Shown: positions 27,773 through 36,365 of the stretch, piece after piece | Position numbering within the stretch: the first letter of the stretch is position 1 | How the letters are laid out: each line of letters opens with the position of its first letter | Assembly: GCF_003634315.1 (NCBI RefSeq) | Contig: NZ_RBXL01000001.1 | Span: 124,001-188,000 of the forward strand | Reading direction: 5' to 3' | DNA: 64,000 nucleotides | Source of the DNA: Thiocapsa rosea | GTDB taxonomy: Bacteria > Pseudomonadota > Gammaproteobacteria > Chromatiales > Chromatiaceae | Position numbers and translations under genes: made by a program | The notes under the pieces: model-generated | The model's input: only the letters and a program-made list of their open reading frames with translations | Databases searched by the model: none | What the model was told of the DNA's origin: nothing

Positions 27773-27965
27773 TGTAGAGCGAAACGCACGTCGGTGTCGG
27801 ATGAGGAAGATGGCCGAGGTGGCGAAGAGCCTCGGCAAGGGTTTTCGGATCGAGTTCAGGGTAGAGAGAGTCGACCCGTCCCTCCCGGACCTTTCCCGGG
27901 CGCGCCTGAACCCGAATCTCCGCGGTCAAACCGGGCACACGCAACCCTGCGAGCCGTCAGGCCGG

Positions 27966-27999
27966 CCGAAGAAGACGACTGCAAGTCGTCGATCCCGGG
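27966..27999. repeat. Single end of the GACGACTTGCAGTCGTC element
   Basis: Carries GACGACTGCAAGTCGTC then GATCCCGGGA, matching the right end of the element at 26797-26928. No partner end is seen within 150 bases, so it is a solo end. The rest of 27773-28149 shows no gene. Confidence 0.8.
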
Positions 28000-28149
28000 A
28001 GGTTGCCGCTTCGCGACGATCACCCGAGTCGATCGGCTCGTATCAAACGCACCCCTGACAAACCGACGCCTGCTGCACCGCACCATTTGCGGTACAATAG
28101 TTGCTAATTCTCTAACGTTCTATCCACGCATCCATCGGCAGCAGCGAAT

Positions 28150-28722
28150 ATGAGCAGTATCGACACCTTCAAGCAGTCCCTGACCCGCGCACGCGAGTAC
28201 GGTCTCGAGGAGTTTCTCGAGATCATCAGCGAGATGTCTCAGGTCAGTACCCGCAAGGGCATCATCGATCGTAAAAACAAAGAGCTGATCACCTTGGGCA
28301 TGGCCTTGACGAAGCAGTGCAGACGCTGCATCGATATCCACACCAAGGAGGCCATTCGCCTGCACGTGATGCCCGGCGAGCTCACGCAAGTCCGCAAGAT
28401 CGCACTCTTTCTCAAGGCGAGCCCACGCGAAGGCGGCGAGATGTGGGACTCTTGGGAGGATTCCTGGCGCGAATACGTCCTTGGCCGCGGACCGATCCAG
28501 CATCATGTCCGCGAGCTGATCGCGTTGGGCATCGCACTGGTGGAGCAGCGCCGCGACCATATCCATCTGCACGCGCGTGCCGCGCTCGATTTCGGTGCAC
28601 CGCCCGAGGAGATCTTCGAGGTCATGCCCATCGCCCTGCTCATGGACGGCGCGCCGGCCCTGTCGCAAATCCCACATCTGGTCGCCGCCCTCGACGGTCC
28701 TCCCCTGGCCATGACCGCGTAA
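28150..28722 (+). CDS. Carboxymuconolactone decarboxylase/AhpD-like protein, double domain
   Basis: 190 residues. Two CMD repeats are visible. The first (about 38-75) is KNKELITLGMALTKQCRRCIDIHTKEAI with the redox CxxC-x3-His motif of AhpD-type peroxidase partners. The second (about 120-152) is VRELIALGIALVEQRRDHIHLHARAAL, in which both Cys are lost (QRRDHIHLH). It is probably a cytoplasmic thiol oxidoreductase with one active and one structural half. It stands alone with an 88-base AT-rich leader. Substrate is unknown; it may protect against peroxides. Confidence 0.85.
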   Translation: MSSIDTFKQSLTRAREYGLEEFLEIISEMSQVSTRKGIIDRKNKELITLGMALTKQCRRCIDIHTKEAIRLHVMPGELTQVRKIALFLKASPREGGEMWDSWEDSWREYVLGRGPIQHHVRELIALGIALVEQRRDHIHLHARAALDFGAPPEEIFEVMPIALLMDGAPALSQIPHLVAALDGPPLAMTA

Positions 28723-28751
28723 GCAACGATTCAAAAAAACCGAAACGCGTA

Positions 28752-28783
28752 GGATGGGTAGAGCAAAGCGAAACCCATCCAGC
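28752..28783. repeat. GTAGGATGGGTAGAGC-type dispersed repeat
   Basis: CGTAGGATGGGTAGAGCAAA followed by GCGAAACCCATCC: arms GGATGGGT and ACCCATCC around a short loop, 30 bases after the stop codon. Related in style to the GTAGGGTGGAC units. Confidence 0.65.
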
Positions 28784-28904
28784 CCGCACCAAGCGCATCA
28801 GGCATTGCTCGTAACTTCGTCCATCGTGGTACGTGGTGCAGAGCTCCGGGGGCATACGTGACACCGCAGAGCGGGTGTCACGAGCGCGTGATTTTTTGGG
28901 TGGC

Positions 28905-29735
28905 ACCGGGTGGCCGCGGGTGGTTACCCACCCGCGGCTCCCACAGATCCGGACGTGCGGGACTACCGCATCCGGCTCCTCGGTTGAGCGCTCGCTGCAC
29001 GACAACTGTCGCACACCCGATGGACCATTCAGCCCATGTCGCGATCTCCTGTCGTTCTGTTCAGATGGTCAGGTGACTCGATGTTCACGCCATCGTCCCT
29101 TCAGAAGGTGTCTCAACCGATCGGCCGCTTCCCTCCCATGGGTCCGCTCGGGTGCGTTCCCCACGCTCAACGGTACTATCAGCCGACTCTGACTGCTCAG
29201 TCGCCATCGCGCCGCACTTCGTTGCCTTCGCTTGGCGCTACCTTGCCGTCGGTCCTGTTCGCTCCCGTCGGCCGGACCAGCGCCGTCGGGCCGGGGCGGC
29301 TTCTTACGCGGTGCCCGCGCCGCGTCTCGGGCAAGGAGCAACTGAGCGCTCCCAGGTTCCTGGACGACCCGTGCGTACATGCCCTGCTCTTAGACCCCGG
29401 CGGAGTCTCGACATCAGGCCGTTACGATGCCGAAACTGTTGCCTTCCGGTGTTCCGAATACGTCGGCTCCGCTGAACTCAGTAACGGGGCTCCATCACAC
29501 GGCCTGCACGCCCCCTGTGTACGCTTCGCAGGCGGGATCGCTCCCGCACCACACAACACTCGGTTCCGGTGGATGGCCACTCCTTACCGGCTCGGGACTT
29601 GCACCCGGTGGGTCGCAAAAAGGAGTTTCCGATTGGCTTATCCGTTCGCTATCTTCCTCTCCTTCCAGGCTTTGCCTGGCGCAACGGTCTTAGGAGCGAG
29701 GCCGCGCATCAGACCGAACCCCGTCACCGGCGCGG
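28905..29735 (-). mobile_element. ORF-less group II intron (boundaries approximate)
   Basis: On the minus strand a perfect-looking domain V hairpin (28946-28978) is followed directly by a domain VI-like hairpin. Upstream lie about 750 bases without a coding frame that have the look of domains I-III, including GGGTGCAAGTCCCGAGCCGG near 29600, a motif common in bacterial group II intron domain I. No reverse transcriptase/maturase gene is present; the space where domain IV would hold it is only a few dozen bases. Candidate 5' ends of the GTGYG type are at 29554 and 29549, or the intron may begin near 29730. It lies immediately after the last Wadjet gene. Splicing or mobility would need a maturase in trans. 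Confidence 0.75.
28946..28978 (-). ncRNA. Group II intron domain V (catalytic hairpin)
   Basis: A 33-base hairpin starting GAGCCGGATGCGGT and ending GCACGTCCGGATC on the minus strand. It has the AGC catalytic triad, a short tetraloop-like turn and the two-base bulge before the lower helix expected of domain V. This is the most diagnostic part of a group II intron. Confidence 0.87.
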
Positions 29736-29798
29736 CTTGGAAGGATGGATTTCACTGCGCTGCGCTGCGCCGCGAAGGACGATGACGGCGCGGCTTGG

Positions 29799-30665
29799 TC
29801 ACTCAGCGTCGTCGCCCATCTGTAAGGTCGTTGTACGATCGCCGAGGGAAATCCTCCGCAACGCAACTCCGAGCGCCAGCATATGCTGCTGCTTGAGGCT
29901 GGTCCGCGCGGCATTCATCGCGTCCCAGACGGCTTGCCAACCCCCCAGATCGGCCTTGTCCAGATAACGGGCTTCCCGATACTGCCCGGCGAAATGCTCC
30001 GGGCTGCCTTTGGCCAGCAAGGTCTCGTTCAAAACAGGGACAAGCAGGGCATCGGCGCGGGGCAAGGTCCGGGCGATGAGCAGTCCGGCCGGATCCCAAT
30101 CGGGAAAGACCGTCACGGTGACGGACTCGGGCAAGACGGACAGCAGGTTCCGAGTACCTCGGGCCAATCCACCGTGGCCGCGATAGATCACCAGCGCGTC
30201 CGCCAGCTCCGGGGGCGAGCGGAAGGCGTACCAGTCATCGAAGCTGTCGAGGTTTTCGATGACCACGACCTGACCGATCGCGTCCGGGTTCAGGCCGGAG
30301 ATGGGCACGCGCAGGCTCAGATCGGACCCGAGCGGCGGCAGGGGTTCGGGTACGCAACCCTTGACCAGGACATACCGATCGTCGGGGCGCTCACGGGCAA
30401 TCTTCTCGTCGATGGCCGCGGCCGCGACCTCGCGCCGATTGCCGTGCGGAACCCCCTCCAGAGGATCGAAGCCCCAGGCCGACCGGCACTGCTCGCGCAG
30501 GAGCTGGCGCTGCTCGACACTGAAATGCAGATCTCGGCCCCTCGGCTCTCCGATCTCGAAGGCACTGTTGATCTGCTCCCAGACGGCCGAGCGCGGCACC
30601 TTGTCGAGACGTTCGCGCAACAGGCGATGGACCGCCTGCATGTGGCGCCTGCTTAGGCCAGGCAC
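29799..30665 (-). CDS. jetD: Wadjet JetD-like Toprim nuclease subunit
   Basis: 288 residues from a GTG at 30665 that overlaps the jetA stop by 13 bases; an ATG at 30641 is an alternative. The C-terminal half has the Toprim metal-binding pattern: Glu137 in QVVVIENLDSFDDW and the Asp pair 189/191 in VTVFPDWDPAGLLIA. JetD proteins are topoisomerase VI-related nucleases that cut the DNA trapped by the JetABC SMC complex. It is shorter than many JetD proteins, with only a brief N-terminal DUF3322-like region. Last gene of the operon; the intron follows 60-70 bases later. Confidence 0.85.
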   Translation of the reverse strand: MPGLSRRHMQAVHRLLRERLDKVPRSAVWEQINSAFEIGEPRGRDLHFSVEQRQLLREQCRSAWGFDPLEGVPHGNRREVAAAAIDEKIARERPDDRYVLVKGCVPEPLPPLGSDLSLRVPISGLNPDAIGQVVVIENLDSFDDWYAFRSPPELADALVIYRGHGGLARGTRNLLSVLPESVTVTVFPDWDPAGLLIARTLPRADALLVPVLNETLLAKGSPEHFAGQYREARYLDKADLGGWQAVWDAMNAARTSLKQQHMLALGVALRRISLGDRTTTLQMGDDAE

Positions 30666-31873
30666 AGACGCAGGTCCCGAATGATGAAGTTGCCGCTGAA
30701 GAGCGGATGGACCTCGCCGATCGTCTCCAGCTCGAAATAACGCTTCTGCTCCTCGGGCAGACCTTCATAGCCGCCGAGCACCTGATACAGCCAGCTCTCG
30801 GCGTCCTCGGACAGCGACCGGCGATCGCGATACTCCAGTGCCGAGAGCGCCTCGCCGCTGTCGATGACCTCGCAGAAATAGGCGTCCACGGCGGCACGGA
30901 TCGCGCTGCTGCGCACCTCGAAGTCATCGGGGACGGTCAGCGTCAGCGCGGGTGCATCGGCGAGGGCTTGGACCCTCGACTCGCGCGGGTGCAGGGATCG
31001 GACCTGCGCCAGCAGGGCCAGCAGGTCGGCCTCCTGCGTCGGGTCATGCAGGCTCAGACTTGCCGGGGCCAATGCAGGCTCGGCGCGGTTGACCAGCGTC
31101 GGGATAGCACTGCCGGCGGCGTGGGGACCCACCTGATACTCCGGGTGCTGGTTCAGGTGCAGCAGCCAACCCTTGATCAGCCGGGTGCGCCCGCGGATCT
31201 CGCGGAAGCGTCCCAGGAGTTCCAGCAGCCGGCCCTGCACGATGCTCAGCTCTTGGGCACAGCTGCCGATGGTGCGCTGCAGGTTGGTCACCAGCAGATG
31301 ACGCAGCTCGCGCAGGTCGCCGGCAGTCTCGGCGAGCGACTCGAAGCTGACCAGCTCCAACCCGGCGAGCAGCTCGCTCACCTGGGACTGCGCCAGCTCG
31401 TTCTCGCGAATCTTGGCGTCGAGCGTGCCGACATACCCGAACTCATTGTTGATGCGGCTCCAGAGCACCCGGATGCCGTGGCTCAGGGTCTCTCCGAAGG
31501 CATAGACGTGCTCCTTCAGATCGCCCAAATAGGCCTCGGCGGCGGCATAGTCGCCCTGGTGACGGGCCTCCTTGTAGTGGTCGGCGAGTGTCTTGAAGGT
31601 CGCCAGCGCCGAGCCGGTGTTGGCATCGATCCGGCGGTTGCGGTCATCGCGCAGGGCTTCTTCAAGCAGCGCCCGCACCGCGCGACGCAGATGCAGATCT
31701 GCGCCGGGCTCGGGCCGATAGAGGATGCTGTCCTTGAGCAGGCGCTCGCGCACGCTGGGTTCGAGCGCCTGATCCGCAATCGAGCCGGCCAGATAGGCGT
31801 CCATGATGGGCTCGGCATGGCGGGCGAGCCGGCGCAGAAAGCGCAGTCCGGCCTGCTGCAGGTGGTCGCTCAC
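30653..31873 (-). CDS. jetA: Wadjet JetA-like kleisin subunit (MukF/MksF-like)
   Basis: 406 residues starting with GTG at 31873, which overlaps the jetB stop (GTGA). Nearly all helical, with an N-terminal winged-helix-like part (LRFLRRLARHAEPIMDAYLAGSIADQ), a long coiled middle (NEFGYVGTLDAKIRENELAQSQVSELLAGLEL) and a C-terminal domain ending GEVHPLFSGNFIIRDLRLCLA. The kleisin bridges the SMC heads of JetC and binds JetB. Identification rests on operon position, length and fold type rather than on a unique motif. Translationally coupled to jetB and jetD. Confidence 0.75.
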   Translation of the reverse strand: MSDHLQQAGLRFLRRLARHAEPIMDAYLAGSIADQALEPSVRERLLKDSILYRPEPGADLHLRRAVRALLEEALRDDRNRRIDANTGSALATFKTLADHYKEARHQGDYAAAEAYLGDLKEHVYAFGETLSHGIRVLWSRINNEFGYVGTLDAKIRENELAQSQVSELLAGLELVSFESLAETAGDLRELRHLLVTNLQRTIGSCAQELSIVQGRLLELLGRFREIRGRTRLIKGWLLHLNQHPEYQVGPHAAGSAIPTLVNRAEPALAPASLSLHDPTQEADLLALLAQVRSLHPRESRVQALADAPALTLTVPDDFEVRSSAIRAAVDAYFCEVIDSGEALSALEYRDRRSLSEDAESWLYQVLGGYEGLPEEQKRYFELETIGEVHPLFSGNFIIRDLRLCLA

Positions 31874-32511
31874 AGCAACTGCCCCTGAACGGCGGACTCG
31901 GCCTGGCCCTCCAGGTTCAGACCCTCGGCGTCGTCGATGAAGCGAATGACCTCGTAGAGATAATCCAGCTTGCCGGTGGCCAGATAGATCTGCTTCTCGG
32001 GGTTGGGACGGATCAGGTAGCCCAGATCGCACAGCCGCTTGAAGATCTGCTTGATCTGGCCATCGACGTCGACGCTTTTCGAGTTGAACAACCGATGGCG
32101 GCAAAGGTGGCTCAACTGCTCGCGGAAGGCCGGCGTGTCCTCGATGACGGTTTGCAGCTCGTTGAGGCGAACCGGCATGCCCTCGGTCAAGGGCGCGTCC
32201 TGGCCGGCGGCGTCCTGCACCAGCACCAGCCATTCGACCAGCGGGGTCAGGGCCTGGCAGATGTCGCGAAACTGCTCGCTGATGGTCTTGCGCTCGGCGT
32301 CGCCCAAGGTGCCGTAGCCGCAGAAGAACACCTCGCTGTCCGGGCCGGTGCCGATCGTGGCCACCAATCGGTTGAGCTGCCCGAGATAGACGTCCACCTG
32401 CTCGCGATTGGCCGGGATCCGCAAAAAGCGCCAGCCGTCCTCGTCGGTGGTGCGGCAGATGAAGGCGCCACCGAGCAGTCGCTCGATGACCTGTCCCTTG
32501 GTCGACAACAT
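31870..32511 (-). CDS. jetB: Wadjet JetB-like protein (MukE/MksE-like, tandem winged helix)
   Basis: 213 residues. Starts directly after the jetC stop codon with GAGGTG inside the end of jetC as ribosome site. The sequence GQVIERLLGGAFICRTTDEDGWRFLRIPANREQVDVYLGQL, then DVDGQIKQIFKRLCDLGYLIRPNPEKQIYLATGKLDYLYEVIRFID, has two winged-helix-like units, as in MukE, MksE and DUF4194 proteins. It binds the kleisin and DNA in the loop-extruding complex. Its end overlaps the jetA start by 4 bases. Confidence 0.78.
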   Translation of the reverse strand: MLSTKGQVIERLLGGAFICRTTDEDGWRFLRIPANREQVDVYLGQLNRLVATIGTGPDSEVFFCGYGTLGDAERKTISEQFRDICQALTPLVEWLVLVQDAAGQDAPLTEGMPVRLNELQTVIEDTPAFREQLSHLCRHRLFNSKSVDVDGQIKQIFKRLCDLGYLIRPNPEKQIYLATGKLDYLYEVIRFIDDAEGLNLEGQAESAVQGQLL

Positions 32512-35500
32512 CTAAAGCACCTCCGTGGTTCGGCGTTCACGCAGCTTGGCCGCGATGGGATCCGCGCGCGGCTTGACGATCTGGAGTTGGCGGGTCTGTT
32601 TGTCGACGATATAGCGGTTGGCGAAGAGTCCCAAGACCTCGGAGTCCGGGTTGGGAAAGGCGCCGAGCACGCGGATGTTGTTGCTGGTGCAGGCGTCGAA
32701 GATCTTCTTCACGTTCTGATGGTGCAATGTCCCCAGCTCGTCGATCGGCCAATGGATGGTGACGGGCGCGCCGCCGCGCAGCAGCCGGGTGAAGGCAAGC
32801 AGGAACTTGCAGAGGATCAGATAGGCCATGCCGTGGCTGGAGGATTCGTTGAGCTGACGGTCGGTGCGGATCACCAGGTCGCTGTGACCCTCGCGCAGGC
32901 GCAGCTCGATCTCCAGCAGCCCGGCGACGCCTCCGCTCAGGGCCGAGCGACCGATGATGTCCAGCGCCCGGCGCAGGCTGCCGATGTAGTCCTCGCCGGG
33001 CAGGCCGTTGAAGTCGTCCTCGCGCCAGGCATGGAAGGCCGAGATGAAGGCCCGCAGGTCCGGCCAGAACTCCAGCTCGGCGATGCGCGAGCGGATGCGT
33101 ACCGCAGAGTCCGAAACGCCGTCGAGGCACAGATCCTCGCTGACCTCGCGGGTGATGCGCGCACTTTGCGCGGCGATACGCCGATCGATATCGGCCAGGA
33201 CGTCGTAGTAGTTGTTGAGGTCGAGGCCGAAAAGCCGACCCTGCTCGCGCAGTGCGGTCAGGCTCTGAGGCACCATCACGGTGAGCAGCTGTTCCAGGTG
33301 CGGCACCAGCTTGCGGTGATCCATTCGGCGAATCCCCTGCTCGCCGACCAGCAGGCTCTCCTCGCGGCTGCGTTCCCAGAATTCAGCCAGGCTGGAGCCG
33401 GACTGACCGGCGATCAGGGTGTCGAAACGCTCCACGTGCGCCTTGACCGCGTCCATGACCCGCTCGCGGCGGTACAACAGCTCGTCGCCGAGACGCAGAC
33501 GCTCGTCGAGCTCGCCCTCCGGAGGCACGTCGTCGCGGGGTAGCTTCAGGGCGTTGAGACGGGCGAGCAAGACCTTGAGGCGGGTCAGCCGCGCCTCGGT
33601 CTCGTCCTTGCGACGCTTGGCGTGCTCCCGACCCTCTGTCAGTCGGCCGCGTTCGCGTTTGAAGTCGCCGGTGACGGACTTGAGCGTTTGGTCGAGTGTC
33701 GCTGCGCGGCGGCGGCTGTCGTCGAGCTCGCCCTGGAGTTTCGGTTTGCGCGTGACCCAACTGAGCCGAAACCAGTCGTCGTAGTCCCGCACCTCGGCAC
33801 GGCGACGCTCCGCGGTCTGGATCTGCGCGGTCAAGGCGTCGATCTGTTGTTTCAGCCCGATGATGTCCTGCTCATCCACGCCACGCGACTTCAGCTCGCC
33901 GTTGAACCAGGCGGAACAGGCGTCCAGCTCGGTCTTGGCGGCGCGCGTGCTCTCATTCATGGAGTCGCGCAACTGCACGAGTTCGAGATCCAGCCGCCCA
34001 ATGACCTCCTGCCAGTGTGCCTTGAGCTCCAAGTCTGCGTCGCCGTGCCGGGCCTTGAGGTCGTCCAGCCACTGTCGGTGCTCGCCGGCGAGCTGCCGTG
34101 TCCGCGTATCCAGCTCGGTCAGTGACGCGCGCGCAGCACTCTTGCGTTCGCGTAGCGTCGCGTCGAGCTGTTCCTTGCGGGCGCGCCGTTCGTCCTTGAG
34201 GCGGCGCAAATCGTCGCGCTGACTCCGCTGCTTGGCGCGGGCGAGGGTCAGCGCGCGATGTTGCTCCTCCAAGGTGCCGACGAGATCGCTCAGGACCTTC
34301 TCGGCGGCCTGCTTTCGATTCTCCGCGTCCGTCAGCGCATCCTCGGCGAGTTGCAGGCGCTGACGCAGCTGCGTCTCGGACGCGGCATGCTCGGGCGGAT
34401 CGATGACCGAGAGATCCAAGCGCACGCCGAAGAGCGCCTCCTGCGTCGGCTCGATCAACGCCGGTTTGAGGTCTGCCCGCTGCAATAGGGTCGGCTCGAT
34501 CACCTTACCGAGATGCTCCTCCCAGCCCGGCTGCTCGCTGCGCAGAAACTCCAGCACACTGTGCCGACCGGGATAGAGCAAGCGCTGAACATCCTCGCGC
34601 TGCGCTTGACGTTGGGTGACCCGCTGACCGGCTTCGCGCAGTGCTGCATTCGCGTCATCGCGCTGTCGGCGCAGAGTCTGTTCGCGGCCGTCCTGCTCGC
34701 GCACCCGGACATCGGTAGCCTCGACCGCGGCCTCGGCCTCCTCCAAACGCTGATCAAGGATCGCCAGCGAACGGTTTTCCTCCTCGGTGAAGCCGGCGCT
34801 CTGGATCCAGACGTCCAGACGCTCGCGTTCGAGCGCGTACTGACCCTCTTGCTTGCGAAAGGTCTCGATCCCGCTCTCGCGCTCTTGGTGCTGGCGCTGC
34901 TTCAAGGCTTCGAGCTCGCTGTTGCGCTGCTCGACCCGGGCGGTGCGTTGCTCGCCGAGACCGGTCTGCTGATGGCGCAACTGCTCCAGGCGACGCTCGC
35001 GCTGCTCCTTGATCGCGTCGCAGCGCTCCAGATAGGCCTGCTTCACATCCTGATGCTGCTCGGTGAGCAGACGAAAGCGAGCGCGCAGGTTGTCCAGCGC
35101 GTCGCTCCAGACCGGGATCTTGTCCAGATCGGCGCGCGCCTGCTCGATATCGGCATCCAAAAAGACCTGGTACTGCTGCTCGATCTGCTTGAGCTCGTCG
35201 TCGGCGCGGCTGATCTCTGCGCGGGCGACGGAGAGGTCCTGGTTGAGCGCGTCGCGCCGCTCATTCCAGCCGTCTTCCAACTGTTTGAGTGCGAAACCGG
35301 CCTGCTCGATGGCCGCGCTGCTCTCGTCCCGGGTCTGCTGCAGCCGGGGCTCGTCGATCCGGTAGCCCCGCAGCAGTCCGCCGAGGCGCCGCTCGCAGTC
35401 CAGCAGATCCTGGTACTCGCGCTCCAGCTTTTCGAAGTCGGGACGCAGGGCATCGAACCCCTGCACGAGCTGGCTCTCGCGAATCCAGGTCTCCACCTGC

Positions 35501-36186
35501 TGTGGCTTGAGCTGCGAGGTCGGCGGATTCACACCGTCTTCTTCGAGGATGGCCGCAATCATGGAGCGGACGGTTTCCATCTTGCCCTCCCGCGAATGCA
35601 CGGCCTGGGCGAGCTTTTCGATATGACGCAGCGAATGCCCGGTTTCGCAAAGCGAGAACTGCCGGGCCAGCGCGCGCAGCTCGCCGCTGTTGCCGCGCGC
35701 GGCAAGCTGGCCACGATCGTTCTGCAGGATGGCGCGGTACTCGCGTGTATTGAGCAAGCCGCTGACGCTCACACCGGACTGCTTGAGTTGACGACCCAAC
35801 TCGGCCATGCCGAGACAGATCAAGGTGTCGCCGGGGCGGGCGCGGGTGTAGTCGCCCAGGTCGAACACCTTGCGGATCAGACGATAGGCGACACCCTTTC
35901 CGTCCGCGGCGGCGGCCAACACGGCCTGACAAAGCTCGCCGTCCAGGCTCAGGTATTCGTAGATGATGAAGCTCTGCTCGGTGGGCAGGTACCAACGCTG
36001 GAAACTGTCCCGGGTGGCGGGCACGACACGGCTCGGATACTCGCCGTAGAACACGGGTACCAGCCGCTGCAGGGTCGTCTTGCCGGAGGCATTGGTGCCG
36101 CAGATGTTGGTGTGGTTGTCGACGCGAAGCTCGACCACACCCTGCAGATGGGTGTTGATGAGAATGATGCGATTCAGGCTGGGCAT
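32512..36186 (-). CDS. jetC: Wadjet JetC-like SMC ATPase (MukB/MksB-like)
   Basis: 1224 residues from the ATG at 36186, which has GGAAGGA 7 bases upstream; the open frame is longer but lacks coding character. Walker A GTNASGKTT is at residues 30-38. About 280-900 is long antiparallel coiled coil rich in Glu, Arg, Gln and Leu, with a hinge-like interruption near 600-650 (YPGRHSVLEFLRSEQPGWEEHLGK). The C-terminal head has the signature-like LNESSSHGMAYLILCKFLLAF and Walker B IHWPIDELG at about 1144-1152. This is the motor of the condensin-like complex that extrudes and recognises small circular DNA. First gene of the four-gene operon. Confidence 0.9.
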   Translation of the reverse strand: MPSLNRIILINTHLQGVVELRVDNHTNICGTNASGKTTLQRLVPVFYGEYPSRVVPATRDSFQRWYLPTEQSFIIYEYLSLDGELCQAVLAAAADGKGVAYRLIRKVFDLGDYTRARPGDTLICLGMAELGRQLKQSGVSVSGLLNTREYRAILQNDRGQLAARGNSGELRALARQFSLCETGHSLRHIEKLAQAVHSREGKMETVRSMIAAILEEDGVNPPTSQLKPQQVETWIRESQLVQGFDALRPDFEKLEREYQDLLDCERRLGGLLRGYRIDEPRLQQTRDESSAAIEQAGFALKQLEDGWNERRDALNQDLSVARAEISRADDELKQIEQQYQVFLDADIEQARADLDKIPVWSDALDNLRARFRLLTEQHQDVKQAYLERCDAIKEQRERRLEQLRHQQTGLGEQRTARVEQRNSELEALKQRQHQERESGIETFRKQEGQYALERERLDVWIQSAGFTEEENRSLAILDQRLEEAEAAVEATDVRVREQDGREQTLRRQRDDANAALREAGQRVTQRQAQREDVQRLLYPGRHSVLEFLRSEQPGWEEHLGKVIEPTLLQRADLKPALIEPTQEALFGVRLDLSVIDPPEHAASETQLRQRLQLAEDALTDAENRKQAAEKVLSDLVGTLEEQHRALTLARAKQRSQRDDLRRLKDERRARKEQLDATLRERKSAARASLTELDTRTRQLAGEHRQWLDDLKARHGDADLELKAHWQEVIGRLDLELVQLRDSMNESTRAAKTELDACSAWFNGELKSRGVDEQDIIGLKQQIDALTAQIQTAERRRAEVRDYDDWFRLSWVTRKPKLQGELDDSRRRAATLDQTLKSVTGDFKRERGRLTEGREHAKRRKDETEARLTRLKVLLARLNALKLPRDDVPPEGELDERLRLGDELLYRRERVMDAVKAHVERFDTLIAGQSGSSLAEFWERSREESLLVGEQGIRRMDHRKLVPHLEQLLTVMVPQSLTALREQGRLFGLDLNNYYDVLADIDRRIAAQSARITREVSEDLCLDGVSDSAVRIRSRIAELEFWPDLRAFISAFHAWREDDFNGLPGEDYIGSLRRALDIIGRSALSGGVAGLLEIELRLREGHSDLVIRTDRQLNESSSHGMAYLILCKFLLAFTRLLRGGAPVTIHWPIDELGTLHHQNVKKIFDACTSNNIRVLGAFPNPDSEVLGLFANRYIVDKQTRQLQIVKPRADPIAAKLRERRTTEVL

Positions 36187-36295
36187 GCGGGTCCTTCCAG
36201 GAAACGGGGTGCGATGATCTTGAGTCCGGCGATTTCGATGACTCGGAGTATGAGGACGAGACGCGGCACGGTCGGCGAGCCATGGAGCGGGGCTT

Positions 36296-36328
36296 GGTGG
36301 ACTTCGCTCTCGCTCGTCCACCCTACCC
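36296..36328. repeat. GTAGGGTGGAC-type repeat unit
   Basis: GGTGGACTTCGCTCTCGCTC followed by GTCCACCCTACCC, the same half-unit as at 6664-6694, in the gap between the Wadjet operon and the cytochrome gene. Confidence 0.8.
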
Positions 36329-36365
36329 GGCGGGTTTTCGCAAATGGCCGCCGCGGAGCACGGCG

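Noticed and set aside
29036-29785. Open frame of 249 codons on the plus strand
   Set aside because: It runs antisense through the group II intron RNA. Its Ser/Pro/Arg/His-rich translation has no domain and is the kind of spurious ORF often called in such introns.
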